DNA from: Actinomycetes bacterium
Lineage (GTDB): Bacteria; Actinomycetota; Acidimicrobiia; Acidimicrobiales; Palsa-688
Assembly: GCA_021798075.1 (NCBI GenBank)
Contig: JAJZYO010000138.1
Coordinates: forward strand, 1-5,943
Length of the DNA stretch: 5,943 nucleotides
Reading direction: 5' to 3'
The translations under genes and the position numbers were made by a program. The stretch's first letter is position 1, and each line of letters starts with the position of its first letter. The notes under the pieces are model-generated. The model saw only the letters and a list, made by a program, of their open reading frames with translations, was not told where the DNA came from and ran no database searches. Positions 1-5,850 of the stretch are shown in pieces.

Positions 1-150
1 TCAACGGCTATGGTCCCTCCTTGTGCAGACGGGTCGAGGAGCCGGTGCTGAACCGCTGCGCGGAGCGAACTACCTCGAGCCGAGCGAGCCATATGCGGCG
101 AGCCCAGGGCGAGCGCCGGCCCTTCGCCGGAACGGCTAAGAGGCAATGGG

Positions 151-1053
151 CTAATAAGCCTTGTCCGGCACTGATCGGACAAGGCGGGGCCCCTCCCTCA
201 GCCAGGTCCGCACCGTCGTGTGGAAGGTGGTGGCGTCTTCAACCCACGGGAAGTGCCCGCCTTCCAGGATCACCCGCTTGCACTGGGGCAGTGCCTCGAC
301 CATCCCGTCGACGGCTGCCAGGGGCCGAGGGTCGGCGGACCCTTGGACGACCAGGACAGGGCAGTGGAGCTCAGCCAGGCGGCTGTACCACTCGTCCGCG
401 GTGGTCGCTTCGAGTTCGTGCGACAGGAGCTGGTTGCTCGTGTGGTTGACCGCGAAGCCAGCAGCGAGCATCTCCGCCACCCGCTCCTCCCCAACGGTGC
501 GGTAGCGGTAGTCGGTGACCCAGCGCAACCGGGCCCTTTCGCGCTCCTCGTCCGGGCCGAGGCTGTCGCGAGCGTCGAAGGCAGCGAGGCGGGCTGCCTC
601 CTCCTCCGAGAGCCGGGAAAGCTGCTCGCGGTGGAACTCGGCCTTCCACGCAGGCCAGTCGAAGCCGACGCCGGCTATGTAGAGCACCCCGCGCACTCGT
701 TCTTGGTGCGAAAGGGCGTAGAGGAGGGCAAGGCCCGCTCCCCAGGAGTGGCCGGCGACCACCAGGTCCTCGAAGCCCGAGCTCTCCCGGACCGCCTCAC
801 AGTCGGCGACGAACCGCTGGAGCGAGTACGGGCCCGCATGATCCGAGCGGCCCGCCCCCCGCTGGTCGTAGCGGACGATCGTGAGCGTGTCCTCCAGGGA
901 CGAAGCCAGGGGTCCCAGGTAGTCCCACAGGCCCGGCCCACCGTGGAGGAGGACCATGCCCGGGCCTGAACCGCCGGTCTCCGTCCAGAGCCGGACGCCG
1001 TCGTCCGTGGTGACCCGGTTGACCTCTCGGGACCTGGACGCGCTACTGGTCAC
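151..1053 (-). CDS. Alpha/beta hydrolase, proline iminopeptidase-like (S33 type)
   Basis: This is a serine hydrolase of the alpha/beta fold, probably cytoplasmic because no signal peptide is visible. With the GTG start at 1053 it has 300 residues, normal for the family. The oxyanion motif HGGPG is at residues 37-41, DQRGAGRS at 63-70, and the nucleophile elbow GHSWG at 101-105 gives Ser103. The likely acid is Asp241 in GSADPR and the likely base His267 in GGHFPW, so the triad is complete and in order. Residues about 130-225 form the helical cap that sets substrate choice. HGGPG with DQRG is typical of proline iminopeptidases and related peptidase S33 enzymes, but many relatives hydrolyse esters or amides, so the substrate is unknown. 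An in-frame TTG at 1104 would add 17 residues with no family resemblance; neither start has a strong Shine-Dalgarno. The last codons lie in a hairpin. Confidence 0.9.
   Translation of the reverse strand: MTSSASRSREVNRVTTDDGVRLWTETGGSGPGMVLLHGGPGLWDYLGPLASSLEDTLTIVRYDQRGAGRSDHAGPYSLQRFVADCEAVRESSGFEDLVVAGHSWGAGLALLYALSHQERVRGVLYIAGVGFDWPAWKAEFHREQLSRLSEEEAARLAAFDARDSLGPDEERERARLRWVTDYRYRTVGEERVAEMLAAGFAVNHTSNQLLSHELEATTADEWYSRLAELHCPVLVVQGSADPRPLAAVDGMVEALPQCKRVILEGGHFPWVEDATTFHTTVRTWLREGPRLVRSVPDKAY
158..185 (-). terminator. Perfect 10-bp hairpin overlapping the end of the hydrolase gene
   Basis: The arms GCCTTGTCCG (158-167) and CGGACAAGGC (176-185) are perfect reverse complements around an 8-base loop. 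On the minus strand the hairpin is followed by TTATTAG, which contains the hydrolase stop codon. The stem and short T-rich tail suggest an intrinsic terminator built into the last codons (residues RSVPDKA). The tail is short, so an mRNA 3'-end stabilising role or a protein-binding palindrome is possible. Confidence 0.5.
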
Positions 1054-1548
1054 GCCTGCGCATACTGCTCTCTCGGGCCGAGCTACGCAACGCCGGAGAG
1101 CCAACTGTGCCGCTACCGCGAGGCTCTGCCCCGGGTGTTCGACGATCGGGACGCGTGCTACTGGTTGAACGTCATCGAGCCTTCCCGAGCCCTGGCCTCC
1201 GGTACTCGGTTGCCCAACGCACGGTCAGTTCGTCAGCCTGACGCTGGAGCCGCGGCCTGACGACCCGGGGACCGGCGCCGTCGAGCCCCAGGTACCCGAG
1301 CGTGGAGGCGGTGGCGCCGGCAACACCCGGTCCCTGGCCGAGGCCGAGCAACCGGTTCCTCCGAGCCGTGCAGGCCTGCCCGTCGGCACGCGACAGGGCG
1401 ATCGGGGCCCAACCCCGCGCAGCAGGCGAGCTACAAGGCCCGTCTGTGCGCTCAGTCAGTAAAGTTCTTTCTCGCACCCTCCGAGTCCCTATTGCAGGTG
1501 AACGTGGCACGACCCGGGCGCCGCCCACCGCGACGAAGGAGGACACTA
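1054..1548. other. Spacer with no assignable gene; possible decayed coding sequence
   Basis: This region separates the divergent hydrolase and propeller genes. I found no convincing start codon, ribosome binding site or family motif before the site at 1536. Two stretches look coding-like by codon pattern. On the plus strand, the frame from about 1057 to the TGA at 1258-1260 has mostly G or C third positions and reads smoothly (for example CRYREALPRVFDDRDACYWL), but it has no ATG or GTG start. On the minus strand, the frame ending at 1172 also has high GC at third positions (about 1360-1172), but its upstream part overlaps the propeller gene. These could be remnants of a lost gene or chance open frames in GC-rich DNA. 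Promoters for the two flanking genes should lie here, but I cannot pick out convincing -35 and -10 boxes. Confidence 0.4.
1536..1542 (+). promoter_or_regulatory. Strong Shine-Dalgarno deciding the propeller gene start
   Basis: AAGGAGG is a near-perfect anti-16S match, six bases before the ATG at 1549. It selects this ATG over the in-frame TTG at 1492, which has no such site. Confidence 0.85.
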
Positions 1549-3036
1549 ATGGCTCGCTCCGTTGGGCTTTGTGCCAGCGAGAGATCGTCTGTGGCAGCAC
1601 CGGCCAGTGTCGCGTGCAGTCCTCGGCAAGCGGCGCATTGGAATAGGCGACCGCTTCGTAGAGGACTTGGGGTCACCTTGGCGCTGGCCACGCTGGCCGG
1701 GACCTGGCTTGGCGCCGCCACTGCCATTTCGTCGGTCGTCGCATCGGCGAGCACCTCGGGGTGGTCGCTCTCGCCGCTCGACGTCGTCGGCGGGCCGACG
1801 CTATCCAGCGGTGCCGTGCTCGTGCTGGACGTGACAACCTCCCATGCCATGCAGCTCACGGCAATCTCGCCCGCAACGGGCCATCGGCTATGGAGCGCGG
1901 CCAGTTCGCCTTCGGCCATGACGGCCGGCGTCTCGTACTCGCCTATCGCCGTCGACGGGACGGTGCTGAACCTGGCCCCAGCTGGCAAGGCGACCGACCC
2001 GTACGTGTTCATACAGGGAGTCAACATTTCAACGGGGATGCTGAACTGGGGGTTTCGAAACCCGATGCTCGTGACGGACGCACCAGTCGTCTGCGGCACC
2101 GGCACGGACTTCTGTGTGGCCATCGCGACCGGGCCCTCCACCACATCGCTGTTGATGGTCAACGGGGCGACCGGCCATCTGGTGCGCACGATCACCGGCC
2201 CAGAGCGCAACATGGCGGTGGCTCAGCAAGGGTTCCCGCCCCAAGGCGGGTTGTGGGAGATCAGCGGCGGTAGGCCCACGTTGGCAGAGGTGTCGACCAA
2301 CGGCATGGTCCTGTGGCGCCGGAGCGTGGCCGTGCTCTTCGGGGGAGGTAAGTACGACCCGAACTACGGCTGGGACTTCGTCGCCAAGGAAGGCTTGAAC
2401 ATCGGGTCCGTCGGGTATGCGCCTACGGGCACACGAATGCCTCTTGGCAATTTCAAGACCCTCGGCATCGCGGAGGCTACCGGGCGGGTCAACTGGGAGG
2501 TGGCGGGCGATTATCTTTGCGGCGGGCCGTTGCAGTTCCTCGCATCCGACGTCGTCTGCGACCTTTCAGGCGTTGCCACGGAGACCCCAAAGGGGACGTC
2601 CGCTTTTGCAGGCTTGGCACTCACCCTGAAGGGCCTCGACGTGAGCACCGGCCACACTACGTGGGCTTTTCGCGTCTACAATGTCAGCGGGCTGATGGGC
2701 GGTAACGACGTGGCCTTCCTCGACAGCACCCACATGGTCGTCGAGGGTCGTAATGGCCAGTGGCTTGTCCTCGACACCGTGAACGGCGCGACGGATCCTG
2801 CCGGTGTGCAGCAGCGCTTCTGGTGCCAACACGTGCTCAGCTACCAGCTCACCGAGGCTCAAGGCCTGAGCAACCCCTCCCCGCGCGCGGCCATGCCCGT
2901 CTTCGGCACCTGCTCGTGGGACGGCAAGACGCTACCGGGCTTGCCCAGAACACAACCGGCCAACGTGGGCGTGAAGGCGGATGGCTTGTTCATCTGGCCC
3001 ACCGAGCGCGGCCTCCAGGCGGTCCCCGGAGCATAA
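1549..3036 (+). CDS. Exported PQQ-like beta-propeller repeat protein
   Basis: The 495-residue product has an Arg-rich N-terminus (RRPLRR, residues 33-38), a hydrophobic segment at about 39-64 and an AxA-like site ASA at 65-67. This suggests a signal anchor or a long signal peptide. The rest is a repeat domain. PQQ-like blade motifs, small residue-TG-x2/3-W, recur at about 104-115 (ISPATGHRLW), 157-167 (ISTGMLNW), 203-212, 248-256 (STNGMVLW), 307-316 (EATGRVNW), 362-372 (VSTGHTTW) and 405-413. That makes six or seven blades, as in an outer-surface propeller of the BamB or quinoprotein-dehydrogenase fold. No quinone-site or metal-site residues are evident, so a binding or scaffold role is likelier than dehydrogenase activity. 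The domain has exactly six cysteines in three close pairs (182/189, 324/337, 426/455), fitting disulfides outside the membrane. It stands alone, with no dehydrogenase partner or cytochrome nearby. The specific function is unknown. Confidence 0.85.
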   Translation: MARSVGLCASERSSVAAPASVACSPRQAAHWNRRPLRRGLGVTLALATLAGTWLGAATAISSVVASASTSGWSLSPLDVVGGPTLSSGAVLVLDVTTSHAMQLTAISPATGHRLWSAASSPSAMTAGVSYSPIAVDGTVLNLAPAGKATDPYVFIQGVNISTGMLNWGFRNPMLVTDAPVVCGTGTDFCVAIATGPSTTSLLMVNGATGHLVRTITGPERNMAVAQQGFPPQGGLWEISGGRPTLAEVSTNGMVLWRRSVAVLFGGGKYDPNYGWDFVAKEGLNIGSVGYAPTGTRMPLGNFKTLGIAEATGRVNWEVAGDYLCGGPLQFLASDVVCDLSGVATETPKGTSAFAGLALTLKGLDVSTGHTTWAFRVYNVSGLMGGNDVAFLDSTHMVVEGRNGQWLVLDTVNGATDPAGVQQRFWCQHVLSYQLTEAQGLSNPSPRAAMPVFGTCSWDGKTLPGLPRTQPANVGVKADGLFIWPTERGLQAVPGA

Positions 3037-3183
3037 CTGCGCGGGCATCCCACCGCCGTGAGGCCTGGTGCCCTGTGGCAACGATCGGGCCGGCATGACG
3101 AAGCGCGCGGGTTCCGGCGCGCACACACAGATCGTCCCGCCTTGAGGGGTGCTCTTGCGTTCGCCACCCCGCCCGCCGGCCAC

Positions 3184-3201
3184 CCCGAGCGACGGCTCGG
3201 G
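3184..3201. repeat. Short hairpin between propeller and GNAT genes
   Basis: CCCGAGC (3184-3190) and GCTCGGG (3195-3201) form a perfect 7-bp stem with the tetraloop GACG, about 150 bases after the propeller stop. There is no T-tract, so it is at best a weak terminator. Short stems are common by chance in DNA this GC-rich. Confidence 0.3.
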
Positions 3202-3278
3202 CCCGGCGCCGGACTGGTCTGGGGCGCGCGCGGGGGAATTACGGGGCACCTCGTGTGGAGCGGGGCAAGACTGCTCGC

Positions 3279-3815
3279 ATGGAGACCACCCCGGCACGGC
3301 CTGGCGGAGCAGAGGTCCGCCAGGCCAGCGAAAGCGACCTCGACATCATCGTGGAACAGACATGGCAGGTCGCCTCAGAAGGCCGCTGGATCGGGGCCGA
3401 GGTCCCGTTCGACCGGGACGCACGGCGCGAGCGCCTCGCTTCGGCACTGGCGGACGACTACGCGACCGTCCTGGTGGCTTGCATTCCGGGCGGCGCAGAC
3501 GGGCCAAGCATGGTCGGCCACATCTGGGTTTCGATAGCGCCCTACGGCGTTGCCGACATCGGGATGCTCGTCGTCGAGGCCTGGCGCGGCAGAGGCATAG
3601 GCAGATTGCTGCTCGAGTCGGCCATACAGTGGGCGGCGGACGCCGGGGCGGACAAGATGGCCCTCGAAGTATGGCCCCACAACGAAGCCGCCATCCGGCT
3701 TTACCGGAGTGCAGGCTTCGTAGAGGAAGGGCGCAAGGTACGCCATTACCGGCGCCGTAACGGGGACCTTTGGGACTCGGTGCTCATGGGACGCCCCCTC
3801 ACAGGTCCGAGCTAA
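3279..3815 (+). CDS. GNAT-family N-acetyltransferase
   Basis: The product would transfer an acetyl group from acetyl-CoA to an amine on a small molecule or protein, in the cytoplasm. With the ATG at 3279 it has 178 residues, typical for a single GNAT domain. Beta-4 with the pre-motif VGHIWVSI is at residues 79-86. Motif A, VVEAWRGRGIGRLLL (98-112), holds the acetyl-CoA pyrophosphate loop RGRGIG (103-108). Motif B, WPHNEAAIRLYRSAGF (132-147), is the classic Asn and LYxxxGF signature. The C-terminal tail resembles single-domain GNATs of the RimI or antibiotic-acetylating type, but the acceptor cannot be predicted. An in-frame GTG at 3255 would add eight residues; neither start has a good Shine-Dalgarno, and the ATG is preferred because the extension (VERGKTAR) carries no family feature. 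The gene stands alone and faces the regulator convergently. Confidence 0.9.
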   Translation: METTPARPGGAEVRQASESDLDIIVEQTWQVASEGRWIGAEVPFDRDARRERLASALADDYATVLVACIPGGADGPSMVGHIWVSIAPYGVADIGMLVVEAWRGRGIGRLLLESAIQWAADAGADKMALEVWPHNEAAIRLYRSAGFVEEGRKVRHYRRRNGDLWDSVLMGRPLTGPS

Positions 3816-3885
3816 TAAAGTGCGCGCGTACCCTTGCCCGCCGGAGGCGGAGAACCGGGCGCCGCTTTCCCGTGGGAGCAACCTG

Positions 3886-3912
3886 ACGGCCTCGGCGACC
3901 GCCGGAGGCCGT
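3886..3912 (+). terminator. Candidate hairpin downstream of the GNAT gene
   Basis: ACGGCCTC (3886-3893) pairs perfectly with GAGGCCGT (3905-3912). The 11-base loop can form an inner GGC/GCC stem. It lies about 70 bases after the GNAT stop. The following bases (GTTCGTCG) are not a proper T-tract, so termination is uncertain. Confidence 0.35.
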
Positions 3913-4076
3913 GTTCGTCGCGGTTCCTCGCCCTCGTCGCCGAGGCCGTCCTGTCGCTCTCGCCGGCCGGGCGCTCGCGGCTCAGTTGCGCCGCCAGGTG
4001 GGAGACCGAGAGCTTACCGGCCAGGGAACGGCTCGCCAGGCTCACGACAACGAGAGCCTACGCGGCCGAGTTCAAC

Positions 4077-4108
4077 TCGAAATAAACGGGCCCCTACAAC
4101 AGGGCCGT
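4077..4108 (-). terminator. Intrinsic terminator of the response regulator
   Basis: Read on the minus strand, ACGGCCC (4108-4102) pairs with GGGCCCGT (4093-4086) with one bulged G and an eight-base loop. The stem runs directly into TTTATTTCG, a T-rich tail that stands out in this GC-rich region. It sits 34 bases beyond the regulator stop, a typical position for a rho-independent terminator. Confidence 0.65.
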
Positions 4109-4141
4109 CGTCGGGCGAGATCTGGCACTGCTTCGCTCTCG

Positions 4142-4829
4142 TCAGCCCTTTCCGTGGTAGCGGTAGCCGACGCCCCGCACCGTCGTGATGCGCTCGGGGT
4201 CCCCGGGGTCGTCTTCGAGCTTGGCACGGAGGCGCCGTACGTGGACCTCGAGGCTCGTGCTGTCGAGCGGGGCATAGGGACCCCAGAGCTTGTTGACCAG
4301 GCTCGACCGTGGGAGCACGATGCCAGAGTTCTCCATGAGGAGCCGGAGCAGTTCGAAATCACGTAAGAGAAGGTGGACGCGTTCCGAGCGGAGCCACACC
4401 TCGAGCCTCGCCGGGTCCAGGCGTACGTCACCGACCTGGAGCACTCGTTGGCCCGGGCCGGGCGGAGGCGGTCTCGGCGGTGCGCGCCGCAAGACCGCAC
4501 GCACCCGCGCCACCAGTTCCCCGGACGGGGCGGGAGCACGATGTAATCGTCGGCGCCGCCGGCGAGGGCCCGGGTCACCTGATCCTCGTCGTTGGGGCCG
4601 GTCAAGAGCACGGGGAAACCGGGGACCTCGGCCCACAGCCTTTGGCAAAACGACAAGCCGTCGTCTTCGAAGCGCCCGTCCACCACCCCTACGTCGGCTT
4701 GTTTTCCGACCGCGGCCGCGAGGGCGCGCTGGCGTCCCTTGCCACCACGACCTCGAAGCCCGCGCCCTCCAGGTCGGCGGGTACGGCGCTCATCCCGAGG
4801 GGATGAGCGACCTGCACGGACGCCTCCAC
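4142..4829 (-). pseudogene. OmpR/PhoB-type response regulator with two frameshifts
   Basis: When joined across frames the product is 229 residues, the normal length: a receiver domain (1-116) plus a winged-helix DNA-binding domain (about 130-229). It reads in frame from GTG 4829 to about 4733, then in a second frame to about 4528, then in a third to the TGA at 4142. Each break is one missing base. Restoring a G near 4731-4733 gives ARDGQRALAAA, and restoring a base in the C4 run at 4527-4530 gives a continuous PPxSGELVARVRAVLRR. In the receiver the phosphoacceptor Asp51 (VVDG) and Thr77 remain, but the N-terminal acidic pair is Ala-His (VAHP, 7-10) and the usual Lys is Leu99. The C-terminal domain is well kept: RDFELLRLL, recognition helix SLEVHVRRLRAKL (193-205) and wing TTVRGVGYRY. 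No histidine kinase is adjacent. An alternative ATG at 4937 adds 36 residues without family resemblance. The breaks could be sequencing errors rather than decay. Confidence 0.85.
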
Positions 4830-5136
4830 TTTGGGGTGGGCCACCCTCGCCGGGCCGGCCCATGGAGGGCCCAGAGGCGAGTCGCGCCCCCTCGCCTCCG
4901 GCGACGAGCCCGGCCCAAGCCGCAGTTTCGTGGCCATTTCCACAGTGTCGGCTGCGGAGTTGACCGCCAAGCGAAATCACGGTGAACGAACGGTGACTGG
5001 GAGGTGAAAGGCTGGCCAAATGACAGCGTGTGCTAGCTGCCGCCTTTATGAACTGATCTGGTTATAGAGGCCGCGCCGCCGGCGCCCTCACCAGAAACAC
5101 CGATCCGACGGCCGCACGCGGGCCGGTAACGCGAGT
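4830..5136. other. Upstream region of the response regulator
   Basis: No gene is seen. The stretch contains the 11-base repeat array at 4959-5008. It also has an AT-rich pocket at about 5044-5067 (TTTATGAAC and GGTTATAG) that contrasts with its surroundings and could hold a promoter element. I could not fit a well-spaced -35/-10 pair. A GCGCC/GGCGC mini-stem near 5073-5085 follows the end of the antitoxin-like gene on the minus strand but has no T-tract. Confidence 0.4.
4959..5008 (-). promoter_or_regulatory. Five-unit 11-bp tandem operator (PHO-box-like)
   Basis: Plus-strand hexamers start exactly every 11 bases: GTTGAC at 4959, AGCGAA at 4970, GGTGAA at 4981, GGTGAC at 4992 and GGTGAA at 5003. 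On the minus strand the central units read GTTCACC-like. OmpR/PhoB-family regulators bind direct repeats of 11 bp head to tail, and actinobacterial PhoP uses GTTCACC-type units. The array lies 130 bases before the regulator's likely GTG, so it probably controls that gene, by autoregulation or by another regulator of the family. The outer two units are weaker matches. Confidence 0.7.
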
Positions 5137-5415
5137 TCACGTGCTCCAACCGACCAGGGTTCCGCTGGGATCCGGCTCTGCGGCCAGGTCGTCGATCCAC
5201 ATCGCGACCTCCCATACGTCGGGTCCGCCGAGCAGTCCGGCGCGCCGCCGAGTGGGGCCGTCCCGAGAGGTGATCAATGGCTGCTCGTCGCGCCTGACCC
5301 CCTCGTCCGCGTAGTGACGCAAGCGGTCAGACAAGGTCTCGCTGGCCGCCCGGGCTCGCACGCGGAGCCCCTGGGCCAGGCTGTCTTCGAGGCGGACCGA
5401 CACGTTCTCGGACAC
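5137..5415 (-). CDS. Ribbon-helix-helix antitoxin-like protein, apparently C-terminally shortened
   Basis: The GTG at 5415 gives 92 residues; a GTG at 5403 is also possible, and the longer frame to 5508 has an N-terminus unlike the family. Residues 1-45 look like a ribbon-helix-helix DNA-binding unit (NVSVRLEDSLAQGL strand-helix, then ETLSDRLRHYADEGVR). Residues 45-70 carry the block PLITxRDGPTxRRAGLxGGPDVWEV. I recall this block from actinobacterial antitoxins paired with PIN-like DUF5615 toxins. Those proteins usually continue with a further helical segment of some 30-60 residues, which is missing here: the frame stops at GTLVGWST. No PIN-like toxin follows on the same strand, since the next 300 bases are non-coding and then comes the regulator. 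It is probably an orphan or decaying antitoxin. If still functional it could repress its own promoter. Confidence 0.65.
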   Translation of the reverse strand: MSENVSVRLEDSLAQGLRVRARAASETLSDRLRHYADEGVRRDEQPLITSRDGPTRRRAGLLGGPDVWEVAMWIDDLAAEPDPSGTLVGWST

Positions 5416-5487
5416 GTCCCCAGTGCAGCACACTGTCCGCAAGCGGCAGTCGGCAACTGGGCCGGGCCAGTTCAGTAACGCATGTCG

Positions 5488-5514
5488 CACCGACCGCGAA
5501 ACGGCCACCGACCG
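5488..5514. repeat. 9-bp direct repeat upstream of the antitoxin-like gene
   Basis: CACCGACCG occurs at 5488-5496 and again at 5506-5514, 18 bases apart start to start. It lies 70-100 bases upstream of the ribbon-helix-helix gene, where an operator for that protein would be expected. Two copies only, so chance is not excluded. Confidence 0.3.
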
Positions 5515-5577
5515 GCGCTATGGGATGGTAGGGGTCCGTTGTTTTGGGGATGGGCGCTCGGTGATGTTGGGGTTGGT

Positions 5578-5850
5578 TCAGCGGGGCCTGTATACGTCGG
5601 CTCGGTGGTCGATCCTCAGCACCTTGACCGGCTGCTCGTCGTCGATCTCGTAGATGACCCGGTACGGTCCCCGACGAGCTGCCCATAGTCCGGTCAGTTC
5701 CTGACGAAGCGGGTGGCCTACGCGCCGAGGAGACTCGGTCAGGGCTCCGACCATGAACTCGACGACTGCGGCCACCACTCCTTCAGGCAGACGGCCGAGA
5801 GCCCGTTCGGCAGTCGCTGTGACGAGCACCCGGTAGGCGGGCGGGCTCAC
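5578..5850 (-). CDS. RelE/ParE-family toxin of a type II toxin-antitoxin pair
   Basis: This 90-residue protein has the length and fold pattern of RelE-type toxins, which cleave mRNA in the ribosome (ParE-type members instead act on gyrase). The N-terminal strand and helices (YRVLVTATAERALGRLP, 6-22) are followed by GHPLRQEL (45-52), then GLWAARRGPYRVIYEID (54-70) and the C-terminal strand VLRIDHRADVYR (77-88). Basic and aromatic residues in the usual active-site positions are present: Arg60, Tyr63, Arg64, His82, Arg83 and Tyr87. That favours an mRNA-cleaving RelE, but I cannot exclude another target. The GTG start overlaps the stop of the upstream antitoxin by four bases (GTGA), so the two are translationally coupled, antitoxin first. 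It appears intact. Confidence 0.9.
   Translation of the reverse strand: MSPPAYRVLVTATAERALGRLPEGVVAAVVEFMVGALTESPRRVGHPLRQELTGLWAARRGPYRVIYEIDDEQPVKVLRIDHRADVYRPR

Larger units (their letters stand above)
3816..4141. other. Convergent spacer between GNAT and regulator
   Basis: No recognisable gene is present. A plus-strand frame from a TTG at 3834 to the TAA at 4083-4085 (83 residues) has high GC third positions in its second half (around LPARERLARL), but it has no Shine-Dalgarno, no ATG or GTG start and no motif I know. I treat it as an unproven small ORF or remnant. The spacer also holds an 8-bp hairpin at 3886-3912 and the minus-strand terminator at 4077-4108. Confidence 0.5.

Noticed and set aside
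220..969. A 249-codon open frame on the plus strand
   Set aside because: It is antisense to the hydrolase, whose minus-strand frame holds the full catalytic motif set. Long shadow frames are expected in GC-rich DNA.
1492..1548. Earlier TTG start for the propeller protein
   Set aside because: It has no ribosome binding site and gives an Arg/Pro-rich extension, whereas the ATG at 1549 has AAGGAGG six bases upstream.
4142..4829. Programmed ribosomal frameshifting in the regulator
   Set aside because: Two separate sites would be needed, with no slippery heptamer or downstream structure evident, and the family is not known for recoding. Decay or sequencing error is simpler.
4072..5019. A single intact 315-codon minus-strand gene
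   Set aside because: Only its middle part matches a receiver domain. The ends are out-of-frame readings of the regulator's N- and C-terminal parts and of the upstream region, including the repeat array.
5020..5026. ATGACAG, the reverse complement of an enterobacterial Pho-box half CTGTCAT
   Set aside because: It is not in phase with the 11-base array and is a single short match, so it is probably chance.
5521..5577. Possible G-quadruplex in a run of G-tracts on the plus strand
   Set aside because: Several loops between G-tracts exceed ten bases, so a stable quadruplex is not supported.
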